Notes: generated by a model not told the origin, from the letters alone. DNA of 64,000 nt from Lachnospiraceae bacterium (GCA_017408735.1 JAFQUB010000024.1:1-64000), one strand, 5' to 3'; counted from the stretch's first letter, positions 14,447 through 24,951 are shown. A program made the numbers and translations.

Positions 14447-17086
14447 ATGAAAAAAATAGTATTAATTGACGGACATAGTATTTTAAACAGAGCGTTTTAT
14501 GGGCTTCCGGTATTGAGTAATTCTAAGGGAGTGCCTACCAATGCCATTTACGGATTTTTAAATATTATGTTTAAAATATTGGAGGAAGAAAAACCGGAAT
14601 ATTTAACGGTAGCCTTTGACGTACATGCACCTACCTTTCGGCATAAAATGTTTGCAGATTACAAAGGCACACGGAAACCGATGCCGGAAGAATTGAGAAC
14701 ACAGGTGCCATTGATTAAAGAGATGCTTCAGGCCATGGGAATTCGTATTGTAGAACAGGCAGGCTATGAAGCCGATGATATTTTAGGAACCATTGCAAAA
14801 GCGGCAGAACGTCAGGGAATGCAGGCAGTCATCGTTTCCGGTGACAGAGATTTATTGCAGCTTGCATCAAAAAAAATTAAAATCAGAATTCCGAAAACAA
14901 AGAAGACAGGAACGGAAATAGAAGATTATACAGAAGAAGAAGTAAAAGTGGCTTACGGAGTAACACCAACAGAGTTTATTGATGTGAAAGCATTGATGGG
15001 AGATACTTCTGACAATGTTCCGGGTGTGCCGGGTATTGGGGAAAAAACAGCCACTTCTATTATTGCTTCTTTTGGAAGTATTGAAAATGCTTATGAGCAT
15101 GTAGAAGAAATTAAGCCAAACAGGGCAAAAGAAAATTTGAAAGAATTTTATGAGCAGGCAAAATTCAGTAAAGAACTGGTGACAATCTGTACAGAAGCCG
15201 AGATTCCTTATGAAATCGAAAGTGCAGAATTGTCTGATTTATATACAGAACAGGCGTATGTATTATGCAAAGAATACGAGTTTAAGAACTTTTATTCCCG
15301 ATTCGAAGGGAAAGGTCAGGAAACAGTGGCTGAAAACTGGCAAATTAAAAAAATAGAAGATTTTTCTGAGGCAGAAAATATTTTTGCCAACCTGCCAGGA
15401 AAAGTATTTGCATTTCAATATGTGATGGCAAAAGAAGAGGTGAAGGCACTGGCATTTACCGATGATGGAGAAAATGTTTATTATATAGAAAAACAGGGAT
15501 TCTTTTTGGAAGATTATTTAGCTTCTAAGGTATTTGAGGCAATTCAAAGAGCAGAGAAGTCAGTTACCTTTGATTTAAAATCCCAGTTACCTTATCTTGG
15601 AGATTATAAAGTAATTCAGGAAAAACTTCATGATATTACCATTGCCGCTTACTTATTAAATCCATTAAAGAGCGAATATGCTTATGATGAAATTGCAAAA
15701 GATTATTTGGGACAAATGTTGCCATCGGTGGAAGATTTGTTTGGCAAAGTGAAACTGGAAAAAGCTGTGCTTTCAGAAGACGAAGGCGTTGTTAAATATT
15801 ATGCCAATATGGCAGGCTGTGCTTTTTTGGCACTGGAAAAGATGATGGAAAACCTCAAGCAGGAAGAAATGCATCATCTGTATGAAGATGTAGAGATGCC
15901 TTTGGTATTTACTTTATATGAGATGGAGCAGACCGGCGTTAAAGTAGAAGCGGAAGAATTAAAGAAGTATGGTGAAGAACTGAAAATAAAGATAAAAGAA
16001 ATGGAACAGGAAATCTATCGGGAAGCAGGGGAAGAATTTAATATTAATTCTCCAAAACAGTTGGGAGAAGTCTTGTTTGAGCACATGAAGCTTCCAAATG
16101 GAAAGAAAACTAAGACCGGATATTCCACAGCAGCGGATGTGTTGGAAAAACTGGCAAAGGATTATCCTATTGTGTCGAAGATTTTGGAATACAGACAGTA
16201 TACAAAATTAAATTCGACCTATGCAGAAGGTTTGGTAAGCTGTATCAAAGAAGATGGCAGAATTCATTCCAAATTTAACCAGACCATAACAGCTACCGGT
16301 CGTATCAGCAGTACAGAGCCGAACTTACAGAATATTCCCATTCGTATGGAACTGGGGCGATTGATTCGTAAAGTATTTGTACCAAAGGAAGATTATGTGC
16401 TGATTGATGCGGATTATTCCCAGATAGAACTTCGTGTGCTGGCTCATATGTCAGAGGATGAACGGCTGATTCAGGCATATAAGACCAACGAAGATATTCA
16501 CAAAATCACAGCTTCTCAGGTATTTCATATTCCTTTTGAGGAAGTAACTGCTTTACAGAGAAGAAATGCAAAAGCCGTAAATTTTGGGATTGTATATGGA
16601 ATCAGTTCCTTTGGGCTAAGTGAAGATTTGAGCATTTCCAGAAAAGAGGCAGCGGAATATATCGAGAAATATTTTGCTACTTATCCAGGCGTAAAAATGT
16701 TTTTGGATAACCTTGTGACAAAGGCAAAAGAATGTGGTTATGTAACCACTATGTTTGGCAGAAAACGTCCGATTCCGGAATTGAAATCTTCTAATTTTAT
16801 GCAACGATCTTTTGGGGAGAGGGTTGCAATGAATTCACCAATTCAGGGAACTGCGGCAGATATTATTAAAATTGCCATGATTCGTGTGCAGCAGCGTCTT
16901 AGAGAGGAAAATCTCCGCTCAAGACTTATATTACAGGTGCATGATGAACTTCTGATTGAAACCCATAAGGAAGAAGTAGAACAGGTAAAAGCAATTTTGG
17001 CAGAAGAAATGCACGGAGCAGCAGCTTTAAGTGTACCGTTGGATATTGACATGAATACCGGTGCAAACTGGTACGAAGCACATTAA
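14447..17086 (+). CDS. polA: DNA polymerase I
   Basis: Family A polymerase of 879 residues for repair synthesis and removal of RNA primers. Residues 1-290 hold the 5'-3' exonuclease, with DGHSILNRAF and the GDRDLLQL and DTSDNVPGV metal sites. Residues about 300-470 correspond to the 3'-5' proofreading domain, but the FDTET motif is replaced (VFAFQY) and the last metal aspartate is missing, so proofreading is probably lost, as in many Firmicutes. The polymerase core has DADYSQIELR, the O-helix RRNAKAVNFGIVYG and VHDELLIE. coaE follows 11 bases later. Confidence 0.98.
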   Translation: MKKIVLIDGHSILNRAFYGLPVLSNSKGVPTNAIYGFLNIMFKILEEEKPEYLTVAFDVHAPTFRHKMFADYKGTRKPMPEELRTQVPLIKEMLQAMGIRIVEQAGYEADDILGTIAKAAERQGMQAVIVSGDRDLLQLASKKIKIRIPKTKKTGTEIEDYTEEEVKVAYGVTPTEFIDVKALMGDTSDNVPGVPGIGEKTATSIIASFGSIENAYEHVEEIKPNRAKENLKEFYEQAKFSKELVTICTEAEIPYEIESAELSDLYTEQAYVLCKEYEFKNFYSRFEGKGQETVAENWQIKKIEDFSEAENIFANLPGKVFAFQYVMAKEEVKALAFTDDGENVYYIEKQGFFLEDYLASKVFEAIQRAEKSVTFDLKSQLPYLGDYKVIQEKLHDITIAAYLLNPLKSEYAYDEIAKDYLGQMLPSVEDLFGKVKLEKAVLSEDEGVVKYYANMAGCAFLALEKMMENLKQEEMHHLYEDVEMPLVFTLYEMEQTGVKVEAEELKKYGEELKIKIKEMEQEIYREAGEEFNINSPKQLGEVLFEHMKLPNGKKTKTGYSTAADVLEKLAKDYPIVSKILEYRQYTKLNSTYAEGLVSCIKEDGRIHSKFNQTITATGRISSTEPNLQNIPIRMELGRLIRKVFVPKEDYVLIDADYSQIELRVLAHMSEDERLIQAYKTNEDIHKITASQVFHIPFEEVTALQRRNAKAVNFGIVYGISSFGLSEDLSISRKEAAEYIEKYFATYPGVKMFLDNLVTKAKECGYVTTMFGRKRPIPELKSSNFMQRSFGERVAMNSPIQGTAADIIKIAMIRVQQRLREENLRSRLILQVHDELLIETHKEEVEQVKAILAEEMHGAAALSVPLDIDMNTGANWYEAH

Positions 17087-17097
17087 AGAGGAATTGT

Positions 17098-17691
17098 ATG
17101 AAGATTATAGGAATTACAGGCGGCGTTGGTGCCGGAAAAACACATATTCTGGCCTTTATAGAAGAAAAGTATAAGGCAAGAATTATAAAAACCGACGAAG
17201 CGGCAGAATTTGTACGTACTCCGGGGCATGAAGGCTATGAAAGAATTGTGGAACTTTTAGGAACAGAAATTCTCAATGAAGACAAAACAATCAATAAAAA
17301 TAAAATGGCAGCCATTATTTTTGCAGACAAGGAAAAACTGGAAAAAATAAATGAAATAATGCATCCGGCAGTGAATCGGTATGTGGCAGAAGAAATAGAA
17401 ATTGAAAAGCAGAAACAAGAAAAAGAATACTTTTTTATTGAATCTGCTTTACTGATTGAAAATCATTATGATGAAATTTGTGACCAGTTGTGGTATATTG
17501 ATACGAGAGAGGAAATACGCCGGGAACGCTTAAAGTTGAACCGGGGCTATTCTGATGAAAAGATATCAGATATTATGAGCCGGCAGTTGTCCGAAGAAGA
17601 ATTTAAAAAGCATTGTCATGTGATTTTGGATAACAATGGAAAAAAAGAGGACGTTTATCGGCAAATAGAACGTAATATGGAGGAAAATTAG
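17098..17691 (+). CDS. coaE: Dephospho-CoA kinase
   Basis: CoaE phosphorylates dephospho-CoA in the last step of CoA synthesis. The P-loop GGVGAGKT is at 8-15, and IIKTDEAAE and LLIENHYD supply the substrate-binding acids. The 197-residue length is normal. The stop codon is followed at once by the GTG start of the FtsA-like gene, so the two are tightly coupled. Confidence 0.95.
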   Translation: MKIIGITGGVGAGKTHILAFIEEKYKARIIKTDEAAEFVRTPGHEGYERIVELLGTEILNEDKTINKNKMAAIIFADKEKLEKINEIMHPAVNRYVAEEIEIEKQKQEKEYFFIESALLIENHYDEICDQLWYIDTREEIRRERLKLNRGYSDEKISDIMSRQLSEEEFKKHCHVILDNNGKKEDVYRQIERNMEEN

Positions 17692-19839
17692 GTGGAGGAA
17701 CAGAAAAAATACGCCGGACAGCTTGTTTTTGGTTTGGATATTGGAACCAGAAGCATTGTGGGAACCGTAGGATATAAAATGGCTGAACGGTTTGAAGTTG
17801 TGGCACAGTGTGTGAAAGAACATGAAACAAGAGCCATGATAGATGGACAGATTCACGACATCAATGCGGTAGGCGAATCAATTATAGAAGTAAAGGAAGC
17901 ATTGGAAAAGCAGGTGGGGCGCAAACTGGAAGAGGTTTGTATTGCTGCTGCCGGACGTGTGCTTCGTACGCTGACAATTCATGGAGAACAGGAATTTGAA
18001 GAGGAAGTAGAGGTAGATTCAGAGCATATTTATTCATTGGATTCCTTATGTGTTGAAAAAGCCCATGGTGAAATTGCAGATTTAAAAGAAAACGGAATGA
18101 AATTCTACTGTGTCGGCTATACCGTAATCAAGTATTACCTGAACGATTATCCAATTAGTACTTTAGAAAGTCATAAGGCAAAGAAGATTGGAGCAGACAT
18201 GCTTGTTACGTTTCTGCCGGAAGATGTAGTAGATGGGCTTTATAAAGCAGTTGGTATAGCTGGACTGGAAGTAGCAGCTTTAACTCTTGAACCGATTGCG
18301 GCCATGAATGTGGCGATACCACAGATGTACCGCATGTTAAATATTGCGTTGGTGGATGTGGGGGCCGGAACTTCCGATATTTGTATTACAAAAGACGGAA
18401 GCATTGTAGCGTATGGTATGATTCCTTATGCCGGAGATGAAGTGACAGAAACAATTGCAAGAGAATATTTGCTGGATTTTAAAAGTGCAGATGCGTTAAA
18501 AATAGCATGTGGATCCAAAAAGAAAACTGTCAGCTATAAAGATATTATGGGAATCAGTCATTCCATAGCACCAAACAAAGTGGTAGAAACTGTGGCGCCT
18601 GTGGTGGAAGATATTGCTGGAAAAGTGGCAGAAAAAATAGTAGAATTAAATGGTGGTAAATCTGTAAGTGCTGTATTTATCGTAGGTGGCGGTGGGAAAA
18701 TCGGTGGTTTTGCAGAAAATCTGGCAGATAAGCTTGGTATTGTCAGAGAACGTGTGGCATTGCGTGGCGAGGAAGTTATGGATGACATTTATTTCTGGCA
18801 AAGTGACATCAAGAAAGATCCACTGCTGGTTACTCCGATTGGTATCTGCCTGAATTTCTACGACCAGAAAAATAATTTTATTTTTGTAAACTTTAATGGG
18901 CAGAGGATTAAGCTGTATGATAACAATCATCTGACGATTGTGGATGCCGCAATGCAGGCTGGATTTAAAAATGATGCGCTGTTCCCGAGAAGAGGAAAAG
19001 AAATAACCTTTACAGTGAATGAAAAACAGCGTATTATAAGAGGAGCTTTAGGTGAGCCGGCGGTAATTACACTGGATGGTGAACCGGCAAGCATTAATGC
19101 ACCGATTGAAGCGAATATGAAGATTGTGATTCAGGAGTCTACCGCAGGTGCACCGGCAGAATTCTTGGTGGAACAATTGCCGGAATACAGCAGTACCATT
19201 ACATTTTTAGTAAATGGCAAAAAGATAGAATGTCCAAAATTTGTTCAGGCAAACGGAGAAATGGTTTCCGGATATTACAGTATTCAGGATGGCGATGACA
19301 TCCAGATGTTAAAGTATTACACGGTAAGCCAGATTTTGGAGTTTATGGATGTATTGCTGGATTATAATGTAGACATCTATGTTAACAATCAGCTGGCGTA
19401 CCGGGATACGGTTGTATATGAAAATTTCTCTCTGGACTGGGAAATGGAAAAAACAACTGTTGAAGAAAGAATTGAAGCTGCAAAAGAAACACAAAACGTG
19501 GCAGCAAAATCAGAAGAAGATGTAAAACGGATTATGGCAGATGCCATAGAGCCTTCCGGAACTAATGAGGAAGCTTCTGATTTGGAAGAAGCCGGAGTGG
19601 AAACGGAAGAATTTTATCCGGATGAACAGGCGATTCACGATATTCATGTAACAGTAAACGGAAAACTATTTACATTAACAGGGAAAAAGAAGTATACTTT
19701 TATTGATGCCTTTGACGCCTTTGGGTTTGATGTGGCCGGAGGTATGGGAAAAGAACTGGGGATGTTAACCAATGGAGTGACTGCACAGTTTATTTCCAGA
19801 ATCAAAGATGGTGATACTATAGAAATATATTGGAAGTAG
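17692..19839 (+). CDS. Large FtsA-like actin-fold protein, function unknown
   Basis: A 715-residue protein whose first 380 residues have the FtsA/PilM actin fold: FGLDIGTRSIVGTV as phosphate-1, DVGAGTSDI as phosphate-2, and an adenosine motif VGGGGKI. An SHS2-like insertion is likely at about 80-200. Residues 390-715 form extra beta-rich and linker regions that FtsA lacks; an acidic stretch at about 600-650 precedes a final ubiquitin-like fold-like segment. No amphipathic membrane tail as in FtsA is seen. The start is GTG with GGAGG. Related proteins are common beside coaE and walJ in clostridia, but no role is known to me. Confidence 0.8.
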   Translation: MEEQKKYAGQLVFGLDIGTRSIVGTVGYKMAERFEVVAQCVKEHETRAMIDGQIHDINAVGESIIEVKEALEKQVGRKLEEVCIAAAGRVLRTLTIHGEQEFEEEVEVDSEHIYSLDSLCVEKAHGEIADLKENGMKFYCVGYTVIKYYLNDYPISTLESHKAKKIGADMLVTFLPEDVVDGLYKAVGIAGLEVAALTLEPIAAMNVAIPQMYRMLNIALVDVGAGTSDICITKDGSIVAYGMIPYAGDEVTETIAREYLLDFKSADALKIACGSKKKTVSYKDIMGISHSIAPNKVVETVAPVVEDIAGKVAEKIVELNGGKSVSAVFIVGGGGKIGGFAENLADKLGIVRERVALRGEEVMDDIYFWQSDIKKDPLLVTPIGICLNFYDQKNNFIFVNFNGQRIKLYDNNHLTIVDAAMQAGFKNDALFPRRGKEITFTVNEKQRIIRGALGEPAVITLDGEPASINAPIEANMKIVIQESTAGAPAEFLVEQLPEYSSTITFLVNGKKIECPKFVQANGEMVSGYYSIQDGDDIQMLKYYTVSQILEFMDVLLDYNVDIYVNNQLAYRDTVVYENFSLDWEMEKTTVEERIEAAKETQNVAAKSEEDVKRIMADAIEPSGTNEEASDLEEAGVETEEFYPDEQAIHDIHVTVNGKLFTLTGKKKYTFIDAFDAFGFDVAGGMGKELGMLTNGVTAQFISRIKDGDTIEIYWK

Positions 19840-19847
19840 GAAAGAAC

Positions 19848-20645
19848 ATGAATTTATGCAGTATATGCAGCGGCAGCAGCGGTAACTGTATTTATGTGGG
19901 CGATACGGGAACACATATTATGGTAGATGCAGGTGTCAGCGGCAAGAAAATGGAAAGTGGCATGAATGAAATTGATTTGTCACTGAGAGATATGAATGGT
20001 ATTTTGATTACTCATGAGCATTCAGACCACGTAAAAGGACTGGGTGTGGTTGCAAGAAAATATGGAATTCCCATTTATGCTACTGCGGGAACCATTGATG
20101 CCATTCAAGGGATGAAACAATTGGGAGAAATTCCAAAAGAACTGTTTCATGAAATCAAGGCAGACAGGGATTTTAAAATAAATGATATTTTAGTCAGACC
20201 TTTTGAAATATCTCATGATGCGGCAGAACCGGTGGGTTATCGTTTTGAAAAAGGTGATAAATCCATAGGAATAGCTACTGATTTAGGAGAATATAATGAT
20301 TATACTATAGACAAACTGCAGGGATTAGATGTATTATTGTTAGAGGCAAACCATGATGTACATATGTTACAGGTAGGAGCGTATCCATATTATCTGAAAC
20401 AGAGAATTCTTGGAAGAAGAGGCCACTTGTCCAATGAAACATCCGGACAGCTCTTAAACAGAATTCTGCATGATGGATTGAAAGCGGTGCTGTTGGGGCA
20501 TTTGAGCAAAGAAAATAATTATGAAGAACTTGCTTATGAAACAGTGCGTTTAGAAATTACAATGGCAGACAATGCATATAAACCGGATGATTTCCCGATT
20601 TATGTGGCTGCCCGTGATAAGAATTCCATGCTGTTGACAGCATAA
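19848..20645 (+). CDS. walJ: Metallo-beta-lactamase-fold hydrolase, WalJ/YycJ family
   Basis: A 265-residue MBL-fold hydrolase with the metal motif HEHSDH (His56, His58, Asp60, His61), a later SHDA and a C-terminal LLGHLSKENN. WalJ in other Firmicutes is linked to the WalRK cell-wall regulon and acts as a 5'-3' exonuclease in DNA repair. Here the walRK genes are absent. The start at 19848 follows TAGGAAAG and overlaps no other gene. Confidence 0.9.
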   Translation: MNLCSICSGSSGNCIYVGDTGTHIMVDAGVSGKKMESGMNEIDLSLRDMNGILITHEHSDHVKGLGVVARKYGIPIYATAGTIDAIQGMKQLGEIPKELFHEIKADRDFKINDILVRPFEISHDAAEPVGYRFEKGDKSIGIATDLGEYNDYTIDKLQGLDVLLLEANHDVHMLQVGAYPYYLKQRILGRRGHLSNETSGQLLNRILHDGLKAVLLGHLSKENNYEELAYETVRLEITMADNAYKPDDFPIYVAARDKNSMLLTA

Positions 20646-20703
20646 AAGTAACTTGGTTAAAATAATTTCTATGATAAATTATAGATACAAAATGGAGGAT
20701 AAC

Positions 20704-20976
20704 ATGAAGAAAACAATTATTACAGTAATCGGAAAAGACACAGTAGGAATTATCGCAAAGGTATGTACATACCTGGCAGATACAAACATCAACATTCTTG
20801 ATATTTCACAGACAATTGTTCAGGATTATTTCAACATGATGATGATTGTAGATATGAACAACGCTTCTAAGACTTTTGGAGAAGTTCAGACAGAGTTAGA
20901 TAAGTTAGGAGAAGAAATTGGTGTGGCAATTAAGTGCCAGCATGAAGATATTTTCAACAAAATGCACCGTATCTAA
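20704..20976 (+). CDS. ACT domain protein, UPF0237 type
   Basis: A 90-residue single ACT domain with [19 protein letters not shown] and [11 protein letters not shown], the pattern of small ligand-binding ACT proteins. The ligand is unknown, probably an amino acid. The start at 20704 follows GGAGG. It pairs with the PFL-family gene 44 bases downstream, as in many genomes (UPF0237 and UPF0210 neighbours). Confidence 0.92.
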   Translation: MKKTIITVIGKDTVGIIAKVCTYLADTNINILDISQTIVQDYFNMMMIVDMNNASKTFGEVQTELDKLGEEIGVAIKCQHEDIFNKMHRI

Positions 20977-21020
20977 GAATCAAAATAATCGCGAAATGTA
21001 AAAGAAAGGTAGAAGAACTT

Positions 21021-22385
21021 ATGATTAATATGTTTGAGGTTAACGAAACCAACAAAATGATTGAACAGGAAAATTTGGACGTAAGAACCATTACTCTTGG
21101 TATCAGTCTGTTGGATTGTGCTGACTCTGATTTGAAAGAAGTGAATCGTAAAATTTATGAAAAAATCACAACCCTTGCAAAAGATTTGGTTGCAACCGGG
21201 GAAAAGATTGAACATAAATATGGAATTCCGATTGTAAATAAGAGAATTTCTGTAACTCCTATCGCTATTGTAGGTAGTGCAGCATGTAAATGTCCGGAAG
21301 ATTATGTTACAATTGCAGAAACTTTGGATAAAGCAGCAAAGGAAGTGGGCGTAAACTTTATCGGTGGTTATTCTGCATTGGTTTCTAAGGGAATGACTAC
21401 CTATGATGAATATTTAATTCGTTCCATTCCAATGGCTTTGGCAAAAACAGAAAGAGTATGTAGCTCTATTAATCTTGGTTCTACCAAAACAGGTCTTAAC
21501 ATGGATGCTGTAAGATTAATGGGTGAAATTGTAAAAGAAACTGCAGAATGTACAAAAGAAAATGATTCTTTAGGTTGTGCAAAATTAGTAGTGTTCTGTA
21601 ATGCACCGGATGATAATCCGTTTATGGCAGGTGCATTCCATGGCGTGACAGAAGCAGATGCAATCATCAATGTAGGTGTATCAGGACCGGGTGTTGTTAA
21701 GACAGCATTGGAAAAAGTTCGTGGAGAAAGCTTTGAAGTGCTTTGTGAAACCATTAAAAAGACAGCATTCAAGATTACTCGTGTGGGACAGTTGGTTGCT
21801 CAGGAAGCCTCCAAAGCAATGGGCATTCCATTTGGTATTATTGACCTTTCTTTAGCACCGACACCGGCGGTAGGTGATAGTGTTGCTGATATTTTAAAAG
21901 AAATCGGTTTAGAACATCCGGGAGCACCGGGAACCACAGCAGCTTTAGCCTTGTTAAATGACCAGGTGAAAAAGGGTGGAGTAATGGCTTCATCTTATGT
22001 TGGTGGTTTAAGTGGTGCATTTATTCCGGTCAGTGAAGACCAGGGTATGATTGATGCAGTAGTTGCAGGTGCCCTTACCATCGAAAAACTAGAAGCAATG
22101 ACATGTGTATGTTCCGTAGGACTTGACATGATTGCGATTCCTGGCTCTACTTCTGCAGCTACTATTTCAGGTATGATTGCCGATGAAATGGCTATTGGTA
22201 TGATTAACCAGAAAACAACCGCAGTTCGTGTGATTCCGGTAATTGGAAAAGACGTGGGAGAAACCGTGGAATTTGGTGGATTGCTTGGATATGCACCGGT
22301 TATGCCAGTAAATAGATTCTCTTGCGAAGCTTTTGTAGGCAGAGAAGGAAGAATTCCTGCACCAATTCACAGCTTTAAGAATTAA
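21021..22385 (+). CDS. PFL family protein, UPF0210/DUF711
   Basis: A 454-residue protein of the UPF0210 family, whose fold resembles glycyl-radical enzymes though no radical glycine role is proven. Conserved stretches include [17 protein letters not shown] and [19 protein letters not shown] near the C-terminus. It always tends to sit beside an ACT protein, suggesting ligand control of an unknown activity. The start at 21021 follows GAAAGG. A strong terminator for it lies inside the convergent tmcAL gene. Confidence 0.92.
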   Translation: MINMFEVNETNKMIEQENLDVRTITLGISLLDCADSDLKEVNRKIYEKITTLAKDLVATGEKIEHKYGIPIVNKRISVTPIAIVGSAACKCPEDYVTIAETLDKAAKEVGVNFIGGYSALVSKGMTTYDEYLIRSIPMALAKTERVCSSINLGSTKTGLNMDAVRLMGEIVKETAECTKENDSLGCAKLVVFCNAPDDNPFMAGAFHGVTEADAIINVGVSGPGVVKTALEKVRGESFEVLCETIKKTAFKITRVGQLVAQEASKAMGIPFGIIDLSLAPTPAVGDSVADILKEIGLEHPGAPGTTAALALLNDQVKKGGVMASSYVGGLSGAFIPVSEDQGMIDAVVAGALTIEKLEAMTCVCSVGLDMIAIPGSTSAATISGMIADEMAIGMINQKTTAVRVIPVIGKDVGETVEFGGLLGYAPVMPVNRFSCEAFVGREGRIPAPIHSFKN

Positions 22386-22421
22386 ATTGAATAAAAATAA
22401 TTCGCCCTTTAAAAGGACGAA

Positions 22422-23654
22422 TTATAAGATGATAAGAGGTTTGGTATACTCATTGTATGCCGAACCTTTTTTTGCTGGTCGGTTGTGATAGATTTCCGAA
22501 GCCTTTAAATCCTGTTGAAGCATTGCCAGACCGGTGGAAGACAGAACAGTGGAAACCTGAGAAAGTTTTGTAATCAATGGAATGCTGCTGTTTCCTTTTA
22601 TAGCTTTTAAAAGAGGGGCCCCATCCCGGCGAAATCCCAGAGCTTTCGCATAAAAACAAATGTTCTCGGCAAGGTAAGTGTCCATATGCATTTTTCGAAT
22701 ATCTAACAAAATATGGCAAAGACTACGGGTAATCCGAGTATGGGTGTATGCTTTCGTTTTTAGCAGGTCAGCAAAACCCACATAATCTGTATATTCAGGA
22801 AGCTTTTTGACAATACGGTCAGCCAAATCTGAGTCGATATCCAAGTAATCCGTCAGGTGTGCCTTATTCATAAGCAATGCATAAGAAAGAAATGCTGAAA
22901 AATCATTGGCGCCGACTGCTCCGGCACTGGAAAGGGCAGAAGCAAGAACTTGCCGGGCATATTTTGGAATCTGTTGCTCAAATATGGGGGTCGGGTTAGC
23001 TGATTCCAGTATGATTTTTCGTAAGGCAGTTGCAGAAGTGAAATCAGAAGAAATATGATTTGCATGGTAGCCTGCACCTATACGCTGTATGGTAACCGGA
23101 ATTATAGCACTGTTTAACCTTTTCAATGCTTTCAGGTATTCTAGGGCAAGAATGTTGTTTGGGGATTCTAAAATGTCTTTAACGTCAGCAAAAGCACCCT
23201 TCCATGTATCTGAAAGTGCAGCCATTCGTGCAGAAGGATAAGATTTCCCGGATTGCAGATGGGATTTTAAAGCAGTCTGATATTCCGCCGGTTCTTCCAA
23301 TAAAAAATCTGCCACATGAGAAAGCAGGGAAATATCGCCACATTCACTGCCAAAACAAAGATAATCCACACAGCCCAGCTGTGTTAGCAAAGCCACAGCA
23401 CCTAATGCAAAATATTCTGCGCTGGCGGTGGCATAAATACAAGGCAGCTCCACAACCAGATCCGCACCCTCAGCCAACGCCATATGTGCTCTTGTAAATT
23501 TATCGGTAATGGCGGGAACGCCACGTTGTACAAAATCTCCACTCATTACCACAATCACCCGGTCAGCGCCGGTTACTTCTTTGGCTTTATTCAAGTGGTA
23601 TAAGTGCCCCTTATGAAACGGGTTATATTCTGTAATTAGTCCTACGGTTTTCAT
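22422..23654 (-). CDS. tmcAL: tRNA(Met) cytidine acetate ligase (nucleotidyltransferase-like)
   Basis: TmcAL makes N4-acetylcytidine at the wobble position of elongator tRNA-Met from acetate and ATP. The protein is 410 residues. EYNPFHKGHLYHL holds the HxGH motif of the nucleotidyltransferase fold (His14, His17), followed by VMSGDFVQRG. It is monocistronic and convergent with the PFL gene. Its acetate-using chemistry fits the divergent neighbour pta, but no direct link is shown. Confidence 0.93.
   Translation of the reverse strand: MKTVGLITEYNPFHKGHLYHLNKAKEVTGADRVIVVMSGDFVQRGVPAITDKFTRAHMALAEGADLVVELPCIYATASAEYFALGAVALLTQLGCVDYLCFGSECGDISLLSHVADFLLEEPAEYQTALKSHLQSGKSYPSARMAALSDTWKGAFADVKDILESPNNILALEYLKALKRLNSAIIPVTIQRIGAGYHANHISSDFTSATALRKIILESANPTPIFEQQIPKYARQVLASALSSAGAVGANDFSAFLSYALLMNKAHLTDYLDIDSDLADRIVKKLPEYTDYVGFADLLKTKAYTHTRITRSLCHILLDIRKMHMDTYLAENICFYAKALGFRRDGAPLLKAIKGNSSIPLITKLSQVSTVLSSTGLAMLQQDLKASEIYHNRPAKKGSAYNEYTKPLIIL
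22437..22473 (+). terminator. Terminator for the PFL gene, inside tmcAL
   Basis: AGGTTTGGTATAC (22437-22449) and GTATGCCGAACCT (22455-22467) form a 13-bp stem, followed by seven T (22467-22473). It lies in the 3' end of the convergent tmcAL gene, so its sequence is also codons. Confidence 0.85.
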
Positions 23655-23790
23655 AAAAATCTCCCTACATATGTTTGGTAATACTCATGTTAGCACAGCT
23701 TTTTGAAATCTTCAAGGCGGTCTTGAAATTGATAAAACTTTGACATGCATGTTAAAAAAATATCGAGCTGTTTTTTATTCAGTACATATC

Positions 23791-23819
23791 TTGTATACAA
23801 AAGCCATTTATTGTACAAT
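23791..23819 (+). promoter_or_regulatory. pta promoter with TTGTATACAA palindrome
   Basis: TTGTAT (23791-23796) and TACAAT (23814-23819) with a 17-base spacer form a good promoter. The -35 box is part of the palindrome TTGTATACAA (23791-23800), and a related TGTATACAAT follows the -10 box at about 23820. A repressor or activator of the GntR type could bind here. Confidence 0.65.
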
Positions 23820-23912
23820 GTATACAATCTGAAAAATAGCGGGAAATAACCCCGATAAAAAGAGGTTTGGAGAAAGTTATATAAGTAAAAAGCAGATGGA
23901 AGGAGCAAACAA

Positions 23913-24914
23913 ATGGCATTTATTGACGTGATTAAAAACAGAGCAAGACAGGATAAAAAGACAATCGTACTTCCGGAAACAAAGGATAAAAGAACTTTGA
24001 TTGCAGCAGCAAAGGTAATAAAAGAAGGGGTTGCCGACATTATTATGGTCGGTGTGAAAGAAAAGATTTTAGATGGTGCTAACTGGCTGGATGTTGATTT
24101 GAGTGGGGTAAAAATCGTTGAGCCACATAATACACCAAAATTGGATGAATATGTAGAACTTTTATACGAAACAAGAAAAAATAAAGGAATGACAAAAGAA
24201 AAGGCAAGAGAAATTCTTTTAAATGACTGGCTGACTTTTGGCGTTATTATGGTAAAGGCAAAGGACGCAGACGGAATGGTGGCCGGAGCATGCCATGCAA
24301 CTGCCGACGTGTTAAGACCATCCTTGCAGATTTTAAAGACAGCACCGGGAACAAAGCTGGTATCCGGTTTCTTTATTTTAGATGTACCAAATTGTGAATA
24401 TGGGGAAAACGGAACTTTTCTGTTTGCCGACTGCGGATTGAATCAGGACCCTACTGCAGAAGAAATGGCAGCTATTGCAGACAGCAGTGCAAAGAGCTTT
24501 CGTAATTTAGTAGGTGCAAAACCAGTGATTGCAATGCTTTCTCATTCAACGAAGGGAAGTGCAAAACATCCATTGGTTGATAAAGTAGTGGAAGCAACCA
24601 GAATAGCAAAAGAACAGTATCCTCATTTAACATTGGATGGAGAACTTCAGACAGATGCGGCATTGGTACCGTCCATCGGTGCATCCAAGGCACCGGGCAG
24701 TGAAGTGGCAGGTCATGCAAATGTGCTATTGTTCCCAAATCTGGATTGTGGTAATATTGGTTATAAGCTGGTACAGCGTCTGGCAAAAGCAGAAGCTTAC
24801 GGACCAATGTTGCAGGGAATCGCAAGACCGGTAAACGATTTATCCAGAGGATGTTCTGCAGAAGACATCGTAGGTGTTATTGCTTTAACAGCAGTACAGG
24901 CACAGTTAGTGTAG
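23913..24914 (+). CDS. pta: Phosphate acetyltransferase
   Basis: Pta exchanges CoA and phosphate between acetyl-CoA and acetyl phosphate in acetate formation. The 333-residue protein is the short form without the DRTGG regulatory domain. Recognisable parts are the VLPETKDKRTL start, SHSTKGSAKHP and the conserved C-terminal GPMLQGIARPVNDLSRGC. The start follows GGAGC. Acetate kinase, its usual partner, is not next door: only 92 bases separate pta from yceD. Confidence 0.97.
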   Translation: MAFIDVIKNRARQDKKTIVLPETKDKRTLIAAAKVIKEGVADIIMVGVKEKILDGANWLDVDLSGVKIVEPHNTPKLDEYVELLYETRKNKGMTKEKAREILLNDWLTFGVIMVKAKDADGMVAGACHATADVLRPSLQILKTAPGTKLVSGFFILDVPNCEYGENGTFLFADCGLNQDPTAEEMAAIADSSAKSFRNLVGAKPVIAMLSHSTKGSAKHPLVDKVVEATRIAKEQYPHLTLDGELQTDAALVPSIGASKAPGSEVAGHANVLLFPNLDCGNIGYKLVQRLAKAEAYGPMLQGIARPVNDLSRGCSAEDIVGVIALTAVQAQLV

Positions 24915-24951
24915 ACTAATCAAATTGTACATAAAAAATTTGATTTATTAG

